Below, piece by piece: positions 51,841-60,993 of a stretch of 64,000 bases of DNA. A program made the position numbers and the translations under genes. How positions within the stretch are numbered: the first letter of the stretch is position 1; each line of letters opens with the position of its first letter. The stretch is from the NCBI RefSeq assembly GCF_016424485.1, contig NZ_JAELUP010000004.1:64345-128344 (forward strand). Direction: 5' to 3'. This stretch comes from Paenibacillus roseus. Lineage in GTDB: Bacteria; Bacillota; Bacilli; Paenibacillales; Paenibacillaceae. The notes under the pieces are model-generated. The model saw only the letters and a list, made by a program, of their open reading frames with translations. It had not been told where the DNA came from and did not search any database.

Positions 51841-51864
51841 TTTAATCGTCCCCTTTGTTGAATG

Positions 51865-51925
51865 TCAGGCAAGGCCTGCGTGAGAGATTCTTCCGATCGC
51901 TATTGTTCCCGAATTTCTGCAACTT
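51865..51925 (+). repeat. Palindromic element copy R5 (type B, left half only)
   Basis: GTCAGGCAAGGCCTGCGTGA, TTCTTCCGATCGCTATT (one change) and GTTCCCGAATTTC; the sequence then leaves the family at the apical loop, as in R7. Confidence 0.8.
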
Positions 51926-52007
51926 TTAAAATTGTACTATACAACGGAAAGGGGAATCCAGTACACTACGAAATGCTAGTTAAGAAGTAGATCGAATCAC
52001 AAGAAGG

Positions 52008-52391
52008 TTACACTTGATGCTTCTTTATTGTATTCTCGAACAGCTTGTACACCTTAAGAGCCAGAGCGACGCGTTCGGGAAGATCACGCTGAAGCTGTCT
52101 GAAGTATTCGAGGCCCGAGTCCGTGATTTCATAAAACCGGTTATAACGGTTGTCGTCATCCCATTGACTGGCGGCATGGCCTTTCTCAGCAAGTTTCTTC
52201 AAGCGCTGAGCGAGGTAGGAGTCGTTGACGCCGACGCCTTGCAGCGCCGTTGTAATTACACGATCCAGCTGTTTTCCATAACGGCGCCCGTTTTGCAGCT
52301 CAGCCAGAACAAGAAAATCAATGACATGCTGGACTTTGACCACATGGCCGAGTGACGATTCTTTCTCAATATCCGTATCGTAATCCTTCAT
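52008..52391 (-). CDS. PadR-family transcriptional regulator
   Basis: ATG at 52391 follows AAGGAGG. The 127-aa protein has a PadR-like winged helix (about 22-105): HVIDFLVLAELQNGRRYGKQ, DSYLAQRLKKLAEKG and NRFYEITDSGLEYFRQL, ending in a short helical tail. Such repressors respond to phenolics or drugs and often control neighbouring transporters or enzymes. It is divergent from the CocE hydrolase/oligopeptide ABC operon and could control it; no operator could be assigned. Confidence 0.82.
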   Translation of the reverse strand: MKDYDTDIEKESSLGHVVKVQHVIDFLVLAELQNGRRYGKQLDRVITTALQGVGVNDSYLAQRLKKLAEKGHAASQWDDDNRYNRFYEITDSGLEYFRQLQRDLPERVALALKVYKLFENTIKKHQV

Positions 52392-52636
52392 CGTTCATAA
52401 CCTCCTTCGGCAGTTCCTGTTTTGTGGATAGACAGTGTTTATTTGAGTCTTATTATAACATAATTGACCAATATACGTGACATAATTATACGTGTTTGCA
52501 CGCATTAATATTCAAAACAAATGTTATTTAGACACCTATACGAAACCTGCGACACAACTTTATCTAGTTACTCATTTATACCATTGCTTAAAAGGGAAAG
52601 AAAGACCCTGAATTATAAACTCCTCTCAAAAAAGAG

Positions 52637-52666
52637 TTGACGTCGAACGGAAAGAAATGGTAATAT
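52637..52666 (+). promoter_or_regulatory. Promoter of hydrolase/oligopeptide ABC operon
   Basis: TTGACG at 52637-52642, 18-base spacer, TAATAT at 52661-52666. Confidence 0.65.
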
Positions 52667-52719
52667 CTCTCCATAAAACCAACTAATTTAATGGGAATAG
52701 TCATATTGACCGGTAAACC

Positions 52720-52754
52720 GGAGATGTGCTGTGCGAGCAGTGCATCTCCTTTTT
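52720..52754 (+). terminator. Leader terminator/attenuator of the operon
   Basis: GGAGATG / CATCTCC stem extended by GCTG/CAGT pairing, followed by TTTTT, about 50 bases after the predicted start. Preceded by a small hairpin ACCGG/CCGG. An attenuation role is inferred since no gene ends here. Confidence 0.65.
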
Positions 52755-52783
52755 GAGTTCGATGAAGGGGGAAAGAGACAGCG

Positions 52784-54523
52784 ATGGCAAGTCAGAACAG
52801 AATCGAAGACATCCTGATCGAGCGGAATGTGCCCGTAGTCATGCGCGACGGCGTCAAGCTGTATGCGGACATCTATCGGCCTGATACGGCTGATCGCTAT
52901 CCCGTGCTGCTCATACGCACGCCCTACAACAAAGAAGATGCACAGACGATGAACTATGCCCACCCTGCCTGGTACGCGCGTCACGACTATGTCGTGATTG
53001 CCCAGGATACTCGAGGAAGGTGGTCATCCGAAGGGGATTTTCATCCATATGACCATGAAGCCGAGGACGGCTACGATACGGTCGAATGGGCGGCAGCACT
53101 TCCATTTGCACTGCCACGTGTAGGCATGTATGGATTTTCGTATGTCGGCGCTGCCCAACTGCTGACTGCGGCGGCGCATCCGCCAGCGCTCACATGCATC
53201 GTACCGGCAATGATAGGTTCGGATGCCTATCAGGGCAAGGTGTATCGCAATGGTGCTTTCGCGCTTGCCTGCAACTTGTCCTGGGTGCTATTTGTCAGTC
53301 AGGACACCGCATTGCGACAAGGGAGAGGCGAATGGGCTTCCGAGATTTCGGCCCGTTATGCAGCAGCAACTGCGCTCTACAAGCATCTTCCATTGACGGA
53401 GACGCCCGGTATAATCGGAGAGCTTGCTCCTTACTACAAGGAATGGCTAGATCACCCGTTGCGTGACGATTACTGGCGAAAGCATTCGATCAAGGAGCAG
53501 TATGATCAGATCGGCGTGCCTGCGTTGCACTTGGCAGGCTGGTACGATATTTTCCTTGATGGCACGATTGAGAATTTTGGCGGATTGCGCCAGCTGGCAT
53601 CGAGCAGCGAGGCAAGAGAGCATCAATATTTGATAGTTGAACCCTGGTTCCATATGCCATGGTCCAGGTATGTCGGCGAACTCGACTTTGGGTCAGAGGC
53701 TGACAACCGGATTGACCAGCTTCAACTGCGGTGGTTCGACCGCTGGCTCAAGGGAAAGGAAGCAAGTTGGGATGGAGTTGCCCCTGTACAGTATTTTTTG
53801 ATGGGTGCGAACCGTTGGGAGCAGTCTCCACAGTGGCCGCCTGCCGACGCGGTGCAAGTTCCCTATTATTTGCACAGCAAAGAAAGAGCCAATTCTATTA
53901 ACGGGGACGGCAGTCTGTCGCCTGAACCTCCCTTGCAGGAGCAGCCGGATCTATTCGTCTATCATCCGTCAATCCCGGTTCCGGCGTTAGGCGGCCGATC
54001 GGGCGCAGTACCTGATTTGACGCCTATGGGGCCGAAGAATCAGCTTCCGATCGAGATCCGCAACGATGTGCTGGTCTATACGTCAGCGCCTCTTGCTGAG
54101 GATACAGTCATCGCCGGTGAAATCAAGGTTGTGCTGTATGCAGCGACATCGACAGAGGATACCGACTTCGTCGCCAAGCTTGTAGACGTCTATCCCGATG
54201 GTTCAGCTTATAACATTGCAGAAGGCATCATACGCGCTTCATGCCGCAACTCTCTGGAGAAGCAGGAAGCTGTAGAGCCCTGGAAGGTCATCCGCTATGA
54301 AATATCGCTCGGCTCGACCGCCATTCTGCTCAAGAAGGGTCATGCAATCCGTCTGGATGTGACCAGTTCATTGTTCCCGACATTCGATCGCAATCCGAAT
54401 CGCATTTTGCCGCCGGGGGAGGTGAGGGAGGCAGATTTTCGTACGGCTACTCAGACCGTTTATCATGACGAGCGCTATCCGTCACACATTCTGCTGCCTG
54501 TCAGCTCATCTGCAACTACATAA
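52784..54523 (+). CDS. CocE/NonD family alpha/beta hydrolase (X-Pro dipeptidyl-peptidase S15-like)
   Basis: ATG at 52784 follows GGGGGAAAGAG. The 579-aa protein has an S15-type alpha/beta hydrolase domain (about 15-330): VMRDGVKLYADIYRP, IAQDTRGRWSSEG, the nucleophile elbow MYGFSYVGA, Asp in HLAGWYDIFLDG and His in EPWFHMPW; a PepX C-terminal jelly-roll (about 340-575) follows. The family hydrolyses X-Pro dipeptides, cocaine-type esters or acylated antibiotics. There is no signal peptide, so it is cytoplasmic. Leading an oligopeptide importer operon, it probably acts on the imported compound. Confidence 0.9.
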   Translation: MASQNRIEDILIERNVPVVMRDGVKLYADIYRPDTADRYPVLLIRTPYNKEDAQTMNYAHPAWYARHDYVVIAQDTRGRWSSEGDFHPYDHEAEDGYDTVEWAAALPFALPRVGMYGFSYVGAAQLLTAAAHPPALTCIVPAMIGSDAYQGKVYRNGAFALACNLSWVLFVSQDTALRQGRGEWASEISARYAAATALYKHLPLTETPGIIGELAPYYKEWLDHPLRDDYWRKHSIKEQYDQIGVPALHLAGWYDIFLDGTIENFGGLRQLASSSEAREHQYLIVEPWFHMPWSRYVGELDFGSEADNRIDQLQLRWFDRWLKGKEASWDGVAPVQYFLMGANRWEQSPQWPPADAVQVPYYLHSKERANSINGDGSLSPEPPLQEQPDLFVYHPSIPVPALGGRSGAVPDLTPMGPKNQLPIEIRNDVLVYTSAPLAEDTVIAGEIKVVLYAATSTEDTDFVAKLVDVYPDGSAYNIAEGIIRASCRNSLEKQEAVEPWKVIRYEISLGSTAILLKKGHAIRLDVTSSLFPTFDRNPNRILPPGEVREADFRTATQTVYHDERYPSHILLPVSSSATT

Positions 54524-54538
54524 TCGCTTGGAGGAAGC

Positions 54539-55252
54539 ATGAATAAATCTTACGCTTGGTTTGATCTGGGCTATACCCTGGTTTACTTGCCCAGAGAACA
54601 AGGATTTCAACAATGGTTGCAGGAGAAGGGCATTCACCGGGATATCGGACAAATCGAGCGCGCCTATCATCTGACAGACAAACTGTTTATGCGCCAGTAC
54701 CCCGGCGTGCTGGGAAAAGCGCAGGAGACTTTTTTCCCCTGGTATCTGGGGCTGCTTAATTATGAGCTTGGCGTCCATGTTGGTCTACATGAGCAGCATC
54801 AGCGGCTGACCGCCATTGGGAAGGAGCAGGGCCACGACTGGCGGGCCTTCCCCTTTACTGTTCAAGTGCTGCAAGAGCTTAAACGCCGTTCCATCGGCAT
54901 CGGCCTGATCAGCAATTGGGACCATACAGCGCGCCGTGTATTGGATGAGAATGGATTGACGCCATTTTTTGATCATATTGTCATTTCATCCGAAGCAGGA
55001 GAAGAGAAACCATCGCGTAAAATTTTCGATTATTCCCTCCGTCTGGCAGGAGTAACCCCGAGTGAATGCATCTATGTCGGAGACAATTACTATGACGATG
55101 TTGCAGGCAGCGCAAAGGCTGGCCTTGACTCAATACTGGTCAATCGATTTGGCCGACTGGGCATTGAGGAGATCCAGCATGACCTGACTGTTCATTCTAT
55201 TGAGGAAATTCCATCGCTCTTAACGAGTGCCTATAGGAGGAGAAGTCTGTGA
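54539..55252 (+). CDS. HAD-superfamily hydrolase
   Basis: ATG at 54539 follows TTGGAGGAAG. The 237-aa protein has HAD motif I as FDLGYTLVY, so the second Asp of DxD is Gly; motif 2 GLISNWDHTA, Lys in EEKPSRKIF and motif 4 YVGDNYYDDVAGSAKAG are normal. The DxG change is known in some HAD subgroups and may alter the chemistry (less acid catalysis). It lies 15 bases after the hydrolase gene and overlaps the binding-protein start (GTGA). Its substrate is unknown. Confidence 0.85.
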   Translation: MNKSYAWFDLGYTLVYLPREQGFQQWLQEKGIHRDIGQIERAYHLTDKLFMRQYPGVLGKAQETFFPWYLGLLNYELGVHVGLHEQHQRLTAIGKEQGHDWRAFPFTVQVLQELKRRSIGIGLISNWDHTARRVLDENGLTPFFDHIVISSEAGEEKPSRKIFDYSLRLAGVTPSECIYVGDNYYDDVAGSAKAGLDSILVNRFGRLGIEEIQHDLTVHSIEEIPSLLTSAYRRRSL

Positions 55253-56871
55253 AACCAACTGTCAAATCCAAATCCGCCCGCTATCTGCTGCAGATAAGCG
55301 TTAGCCTGCTTGCACTTGTCATGCTGGCTGCCTGTGCCGGGGGAAATACGGGGAACAAAAACAATGCTGCCAAAGCCGCCAATCCGCCGGCATCATCCAA
55401 TGAAACGGACAAAGTGGACAAAAAAGAAGATACGCCGGCCGAAGGGGATAAAATCGAAGGGGGAAATGCTGTCGTCATCGTCCCTCAAGACCCGGATTAT
55501 CTCGACCCTCACCTGGCTGTCGCTGCCGGGACGACAGAAATTATGTTCAATGTTTTCGAAGGATTGCTGAAGCCGAATGAAAAAGGCGAACTCTACCCGG
55601 CGGTTGCCGAGTCCTATGAGATTTCACCGGATGGACTGGCGTATACGTTCAAGCTTCGCTCCGGTGTTAAATTCCACAACGGCAACCCGGTCAAGGCTGA
55701 GGATGTGAAATATTCTTACGACCGTCTGGCAGGTGCAGATACAGGCAAGCCGCTCAATGTCAGTTTTGCCGGTATAGCGAATATTGAGACTCCCGACGAA
55801 TCGACCGTTGTATTCAAACTGAAGGAGAATAATTCATCTTTCCTCACGGCATTGACAGCAGCAATTATTCCAAAGGATTATGCCGACAGCAACACGAAAC
55901 CAATCGGCACCGGGCCGTTCAAGTTCAAGGAATATTTGCCTGGCCAGCGGCTTGTTGTAGAAAAGAACGAAACCTACTATGTCAGTGGAATTCCATCGCT
56001 CGATAAAGTCGAGTTCCGCATTATACCGGACCAGGAAGCAGGATTCCTGACATTCAAATCCGGAGAGGCCGATATCTACCCGAGAATCGGAACAGAAAAG
56101 CTGGAAGAGCTTGGCGACAGCTACCAGGCTGTCAGCGGACCGCAAAATCTGGTGCAAGTGCTGGTGTACAATATTGCGAAAAAACCGTTCGATGACATTC
56201 GGGTACGCCAGGCTATCAATCACGCGGTCAACAAGGATGAGCTGATTCAAGGCGTAGCGATTGGCCGTGGCATCAAACTAGGCTCCCATCTCAGTCCGAT
56301 TATGAAGCATTATTTCCAAGAAGGGCTGGAGGATCTGTACGCTTATGATGCAGATAAAGCGAAAGCATTGCTCGCTGAGGCTGGACATGCTGACGATATT
56401 TCCATCAAACTGTCGGTTCCGTCCAATTACGCGTTCCATGTATCGACGGGAGAAGTGATTGCACAGCAATTGTCCAAGGTAGGTATCAAAGTAACGATTG
56501 AGCCGGTGGAATGGGCAGTATGGCTGGAGCGCATCTATAAAGGCCGGGATTACGAGGCGACAATTATTGGCTTTGACGGCAAGCTCAACCCTTATGATAT
56601 CTTGAACAAGTATTTATCCGACTCGTCGAATAATTTCTTTAACTACAACAGCCCTGAATTCGACAAAACGTTGACAGCTACGGTGACTGAGGTAGATGCC
56701 GCCAAACGTACAGACTTGTTCAAGCAGGCGCAGACCATACTGGCCAAGGACGCGGCAGCGGTGTACATTATGGACCCTTACTTGAATGTTGCTCTCAAGC
56801 CGAAGCTCCAGGGCTACAAGCAATATCCGCTTTATGTGCAGGATTTGTCCACCGTCTATTGGACGAAGTAA
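55249..56871 (+). CDS. Oligopeptide-type ABC solute-binding lipoprotein (SBP family 5)
   Basis: GTG at 55249 overlaps the HAD stop codon (GTGA) and follows AGGAGGAGA. The 540-aa protein has a lipoprotein signal ending in MLAACAGG and a disordered Asn/Lys/Glu linker, then the DppA/OppA fold: DPDYLDPHLAVAAGTTE, FEGLLKPNEKGELYPAVAES, the family-5 signature region YTFKLRSGVKFHNGNPVKAEDV within the first 150 residues (quoted in parts) and QAINHAVNKDELIQG. It binds a peptide, dipeptide, nickel-chelate or opine-like ligand outside the cell. It is followed by two permeases and two ATPases. Confidence 0.92.
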   Translation: MKPTVKSKSARYLLQISVSLLALVMLAACAGGNTGNKNNAAKAANPPASSNETDKVDKKEDTPAEGDKIEGGNAVVIVPQDPDYLDPHLAVAAGTTEIMFNVFEGLLKPNEKGELYPAVAESYEISPDGLAYTFKLRSGVKFHNGNPVKAEDVKYSYDRLAGADTGKPLNVSFAGIANIETPDESTVVFKLKENNSSFLTALTAAIIPKDYADSNTKPIGTGPFKFKEYLPGQRLVVEKNETYYVSGIPSLDKVEFRIIPDQEAGFLTFKSGEADIYPRIGTEKLEELGDSYQAVSGPQNLVQVLVYNIAKKPFDDIRVRQAINHAVNKDELIQGVAIGRGIKLGSHLSPIMKHYFQEGLEDLYAYDADKAKALLAEAGHADDISIKLSVPSNYAFHVSTGEVIAQQLSKVGIKVTIEPVEWAVWLERIYKGRDYEATIIGFDGKLNPYDILNKYLSDSSNNFFNYNSPEFDKTLTATVTEVDAAKRTDLFKQAQTILAKDAAAVYIMDPYLNVALKPKLQGYKQYPLYVQDLSTVYWTK

Positions 56872-56986
56872 GGGGAAGACGTTCTCAGAAGCAGCGGCCG
56901 GAAGTCCAAGCTTGATTCAAGCTCGGGCGGCCGGCACGCGCGTTTACGCCGTGCAATCAGATAGCAAGGAAGGGGAGGTGCCTAAA

Positions 56987-57919
56987 GTGTTCGTAGCGCG
57001 GCGAATGCTGACTCTTGTTCTTACGTTGCTCTTCGTCATTCTGCTGACCTTCCTGGCCTTTCGGATTATCCCCGGCAATCCGGCGCATACGATCCTTGGC
57101 ATGGATGCGTCCCCGGAGCAGATCGCAGAGCTGGAACAGAAGCTCGGGCTCGGAGGACCGCTGCATGAGCAGTTTTTTAGCTGGATCGGCGGCGTGCTGC
57201 AATTTGATTTCGGACAATCGCTGCGATTTTCCGAACCGGTGCTTGATTTGATCGTCAGTCGGCTCCCTGTGACATTCTCATTAGCTGTTCTGACATTGTT
57301 CATTACAATAATCGTATCTGTTCCGCTGGGCATTGCTGCCGCCAGAGCCAGAGGGAAGGCCGTGGATCTGATCATTTCGATTGGCACACAGTTGGGGCTT
57401 GCCATCCCATCCTTCTGGTCAGGCATTCTGCTTATTCTCGTCTTTGGACTTATGCTGAAATGGTTCTCGGTCAGCGCTTATGTGCCCTGGTCGGAAAATA
57501 TATGGTTGTCTCTCAAATCGCTGACACTTCCGGCAATTGCGCTGGCGATCCCGCAAATTGCAATTGTCGTGCGGTATCTGCGGACAACGATGCTCGAGCA
57601 GCTAGGGGAGGATTATGTACGAACGGCTCATAGCAAAGGCCTTAAGAACAGTTCCGTCTATTACCGGCATGTGCTCAAAAACGCGCTTATTCCCGTCATC
57701 ACGGTAATCGGGGTTAATTTTGGGGAGATATTGGCCGGCAGCCTTGTCATTGAACAGGTGTTCACCCTTCCCGGTATGGGGAGGCTGCTCATTACAGCGA
57801 TTGGAAATCGGGATTTTCCGCTTGTCCAGGGCATGGTGCTGCTCATTGCATTAATCGTAATTACTGTGAATCTGATCGTTGATCTGTCATACCGGTGGCT
57901 TAATCCGAAAATCCGGTGA
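56987..57919 (+). CDS. Oligopeptide-type ABC permease (DppB/OppB-like)
   Basis: GTG at 56987 is eight bases after GGGGAGG and gives MFVARRMLTLVLTLLFVIL; the in-frame extension to 56786 overlaps the binding-protein gene. The 310-aa protein has six membrane helices, the DppB start FRIIPGNPA and HTILGMDASPEQIA, and the EAA-type loop EDYVRTAHSKGLKNSSVYY. It forms the channel with the next permease. Confidence 0.92.
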   Translation: MFVARRMLTLVLTLLFVILLTFLAFRIIPGNPAHTILGMDASPEQIAELEQKLGLGGPLHEQFFSWIGGVLQFDFGQSLRFSEPVLDLIVSRLPVTFSLAVLTLFITIIVSVPLGIAAARARGKAVDLIISIGTQLGLAIPSFWSGILLILVFGLMLKWFSVSAYVPWSENIWLSLKSLTLPAIALAIPQIAIVVRYLRTTMLEQLGEDYVRTAHSKGLKNSSVYYRHVLKNALIPVITVIGVNFGEILAGSLVIEQVFTLPGMGRLLITAIGNRDFPLVQGMVLLIALIVITVNLIVDLSYRWLNPKIR

Positions 57920-57975
57920 GTGTATATAATAGCCCATAATCTAAATTACCTTACAAATAGGGGGCGCTCGTCCCG

Positions 57976-58785
57976 ATGAAAAGCAAAACAAAATCAACGC
58001 TTTGGATTGGCATTGTGCTGGTCGCGATCCTGTTTGCGATGATGATCATCAGCTTTGTCTATCTCCCGCATGATGTGAATGAAATGAATATACAGTCCCG
58101 GCTGCAAGCGCCGGGAGACGTCCACTGGTTCGGAACAGATAATTTCGGACGGGATATTTTCAGCAGAGTGATGGAAGCATCAAGGACGGCATTTGCAGTC
58201 GGCCTCGTATCCGTCGCCATTGGGTTGACTGGCGGTTTCGTTATAGGCGCAACAGCCGGATATGTCGGTCGCTGGGCAGACGAGACACTCATGCGCATCG
58301 TAGATGCGCTGCTCGCTTTTCCCGGAATCCTGCTGGCGCTCATTCTCGTTACGGTCTTTGAACCAAGCCTGTTCCAGACGATGATAGCCATCGGCATCTT
58401 GTCCATCCCGAATTTTGCGCGCGTCATTCGCAGCGGCTTTCTCCAATTCAAGCAGGCAGAATTCGTCAGGGCGGCGCGCGGTCTTGGAGCCGGGCACGGC
58501 ACGCTTATATTTCGGCATATGATGCCGCATGTGATTTCTCCCGTCATCGTTGCCGCTTCGCTCAGCTTCTCGACCGCCATTCTGGTGGAAGCCGCTTTAA
58601 GCTATCTGGGGCTTGGCGTGCAGCCGCCCGATCCAAGCTGGGGACGAATGCTCAATGAATCGCAAAGCTATATCAGCAAAGCGCCCTGGTTCGCGCTTGC
58701 TCCGGGGCTGTTCATCACGCTGACTGTGCTCGGTTTCAATCTGCTTGGAGACGGCATTCGCGACTTGCGGGACCAACGAGCCTAA
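57976..58785 (+). CDS. Oligopeptide-type ABC permease (DppC/OppC-like)
   Basis: The 269-aa protein has the DppC pattern: WFGTDNFGRDIFSRVM near residue 50, six membrane helices and EAA loop EFVRAARGLGAGHGTLIFRH, ending GDGIRDLRDQR. ATG at 57976 lies 56 bases after the first permease; GGGGG at 57961-57965 is the nearest ribosome-binding-like site. It pairs with DppB-type permease. The usual cytoplasmic N-terminal stretch is short. Confidence 0.92.
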   Translation: MKSKTKSTLWIGIVLVAILFAMMIISFVYLPHDVNEMNIQSRLQAPGDVHWFGTDNFGRDIFSRVMEASRTAFAVGLVSVAIGLTGGFVIGATAGYVGRWADETLMRIVDALLAFPGILLALILVTVFEPSLFQTMIAIGILSIPNFARVIRSGFLQFKQAEFVRAARGLGAGHGTLIFRHMMPHVISPVIVAASLSFSTAILVEAALSYLGLGVQPPDPSWGRMLNESQSYISKAPWFALAPGLFITLTVLGFNLLGDGIRDLRDQRA

Positions 58786-58800
58786 GGAGGAGAAACCCAG

Positions 58801-60036
58801 GTGCTGAAATTACCTAAAAAGAAAGAACGGTCAGCCGTTCAAAGCTTAAAAGAAAAAGAGTCGGCATGGATGGAGTACGGTATGCCTGAACGTTTTCTTT
58901 CAAGCTTTGGCGAACATGAACAGGCGCTGCCGGATTTGCAGGATTCCTCGGAGTCGGAGCCAAGGGCCCAACAGAACATGAAGGAGAAGCCACGTCCTCA
59001 ACGCAACTCATCCGCCTCCGCAGAACCATTGCTAGATATTCGCGGTCTGGAGGTGCAGCTAAATGGAAGGGACCCGCTTACCGTTATTGACAGCATTGAT
59101 CTAACGGTCCATCAAGGTGAAATTATTGGCATCGTAGGAGAATCCGGCTGTGGCAAAAGCGTGCTGTCTCTAGCCATCATGGGACTGCTCGCCAAGGACA
59201 TGCACATTCATGACGGAGAGATCTGGTACGACGAGAAGCCGGTGCATCAATTGACCGCCGAGCAGGTTCGCAAATTAAGGGGCAAAGAACTGGCCATGAT
59301 TTTCCAAGACCCGCTCACTTCGCTCAATCCGTCCTTGACCGTTGGGCAGCAAATTACTGAGATGCTGCGTCTGCATCTGAAATATACGAAGAAGCAGGCG
59401 AAGGAGGAAGCTCTCCGGCTGCTCCAGCGGGTAGGGCTGCCAAAACCGGAGGCACTGCTGAAAGCCTATCCCCATCAGTTATCCGGCGGCATGCGCCAGC
59501 GTGTCATGATCGCAATTGCGCTGAGCTGCGGCCCCAGACTGCTCATTGCCGATGAACCGACAACTGCGCTGGATGTGACCATTCAGGCAGATATTCTGGA
59601 TTTGCTGCGGCAAATTCGCGATGAGGACCAGACTTCTATTTTGTTCATCTCCCATGATCTTGGTGTTATTGCCGAACTATGTGACCGGATTGCCGTCATG
59701 TACGCCGGACAAATCGTGGAGCAGGGGACGGCAAACGAGCTGTTCGATGCTCCCAAGCATCCGTATACGGTCGGATTGCTGCAATCTATCCCCTCACCAG
59801 ACAAAAAACATGAACGGCTGTACGCCATACCCGGCGCTGTGCCAGCACTTCATAATCGGAACGAGGGCTGCAGATTCTATTCCCGATGCCAGCTGGCAAC
59901 CGAGATTTGCCGCATGCACCAGCCCGCATTGGTCGGAATGGGAGGACAGCATCGTGTACGGTGCTTCGCAGCCGAGCAGGAAGGGGGAATAAGCCATGGC
60001 GATTCAGCTCGAGCCACAGAGACAGCCATTAGTTGA
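58801..60036 (+). CDS. Oligopeptide-type ABC ATPase (DppD/OppD-like) with N-terminal extension
   Basis: GTG at 58801 follows AAGGAGG. The 411-aa protein has Walker [25 protein letters not shown], signature [12 protein letters not shown], Walker [13 protein letters not shown], switch His [10 protein letters not shown] and the C-terminal oligopeptide-ATPase Cys cluster (CRFYSRC, CRMHQP) expected of this class. Unusually, about 75 residues rich in Glu, Gln, Ser and Lys precede the ATPase domain (which starts near [13 protein letters not shown]). Family members lack this. The 3' end overlaps the next gene by 41 bases. Confidence 0.92.
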   Translation: MLKLPKKKERSAVQSLKEKESAWMEYGMPERFLSSFGEHEQALPDLQDSSESEPRAQQNMKEKPRPQRNSSASAEPLLDIRGLEVQLNGRDPLTVIDSIDLTVHQGEIIGIVGESGCGKSVLSLAIMGLLAKDMHIHDGEIWYDEKPVHQLTAEQVRKLRGKELAMIFQDPLTSLNPSLTVGQQITEMLRLHLKYTKKQAKEEALRLLQRVGLPKPEALLKAYPHQLSGGMRQRVMIAIALSCGPRLLIADEPTTALDVTIQADILDLLRQIRDEDQTSILFISHDLGVIAELCDRIAVMYAGQIVEQGTANELFDAPKHPYTVGLLQSIPSPDKKHERLYAIPGAVPALHNRNEGCRFYSRCQLATEICRMHQPALVGMGGQHRVRCFAAEQEGGISHGDSARATETAIS

Positions 60037-60979
60037 AATCGATCAGCTTCAGATGCATTATCCGCTTGGCAGTATATGGGGAAGCAAACAGACCTTGAAG
60101 GCGGTTGATGGCATATCGCTCCATATCCGCAAGGGAGAAACACTCGGACTTGTCGGGGAAAGCGGCTGCGGCAAGTCGACTGTCGGACAGCTCACGGCGA
60201 GATTGCTGGAGCCGACAGGCGGACGGCTTTTCTACAAAGGCGAGGATTTGCAAAAACTAAGGTCTGGTCGTGACAATCAGCTGCGCAAGCAAATTCAGTA
60301 TGTGTTCCAGGACCCGTATACGTCCATGAACCCGAAGCATATAATTGCCGCCCTGCTGGAGGAGCCGCTTCGCATTCACCGTATCGGTACACGTCCTGAG
60401 CGAAAGGCGAAGGTACGCGATATGCTGAAGCAAATCGGGTTAAATGAATCCTATGAATTCAGGTATATTCATGAGTTGAGCGGGGGACAGAGACAGCGGA
60501 TCGGCATTGCGAGAGCGCTTATGCTTCAGCCGGAATTTCTTATTCTGGATGAGCCCGTATCCGCGCTTGACGTATCGGTTCAGTCGCAAATTTTGAATTT
60601 GCTCAAAGATTTGCAGCAACAATTTTCATTGACCTACCTGTTCATCTCTCATGACCTGAATGTCGTCCATTACATGAGCGACCGTGTAGCAGTCATGTAT
60701 TTGGGCAAAATCGTGGAATTGGCAGATGTGAACGATCTGTATACGTCCCCGCTGCATCCCTATACGAGAGCGCTCGTATCTGCCATCCCGGCGAAGCACA
60801 GAGGGCAAAGGCAAGAGCGAATCAGGCTTCAAGGGGAGATTCCGAGTGCTTCCGCTACGCCTTCCGGCTGCGCTTTTCACACCCGCTGCCCATTTGCAGT
60901 GGAACGCTGCCGCCGGGAGACGCCGACTTTACGTCTGATTCGGCCGGGAAGAAGGGTGAGCTGCCACTTGCATGAGTAG
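59996..60979 (+). CDS. Oligopeptide-type ABC ATPase (DppF/OppF-like)
   Basis: ATG at 59996 follows AAGGGGGAA inside the preceding gene. The 327-aa protein has the OppF pattern: [14 protein letters not shown], Walker [24 protein letters not shown], signature [15 protein letters not shown], Walker [33 protein letters not shown] in parts, and the C-terminal Cys-rich segment ([15 protein letters not shown]). It forms the ATPase heterodimer with the upstream protein. No terminator is evident after it; a minus-strand pseudogene begins 15 bases later. Confidence 0.93.
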   Translation: MAIQLEPQRQPLVEIDQLQMHYPLGSIWGSKQTLKAVDGISLHIRKGETLGLVGESGCGKSTVGQLTARLLEPTGGRLFYKGEDLQKLRSGRDNQLRKQIQYVFQDPYTSMNPKHIIAALLEEPLRIHRIGTRPERKAKVRDMLKQIGLNESYEFRYIHELSGGQRQRIGIARALMLQPEFLILDEPVSALDVSVQSQILNLLKDLQQQFSLTYLFISHDLNVVHYMSDRVAVMYLGKIVELADVNDLYTSPLHPYTRALVSAIPAKHRGQRQERIRLQGEIPSASATPSGCAFHTRCPFAVERCRRETPTLRLIRPGRRVSCHLHE

Positions 60980-60993
60980 AGAAAATCAGCCGC

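Larger units (their letters stand above)
52392..52783. other. 392-bp divergent region with promoter and leader hairpin
   Basis: No gene is supported. It holds an AT-rich stretch upstream of PadR, a promoter at 52637-52666 and a terminator-like hairpin at 52720-52754 in the leader of the hydrolase gene. Confidence 0.6.
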
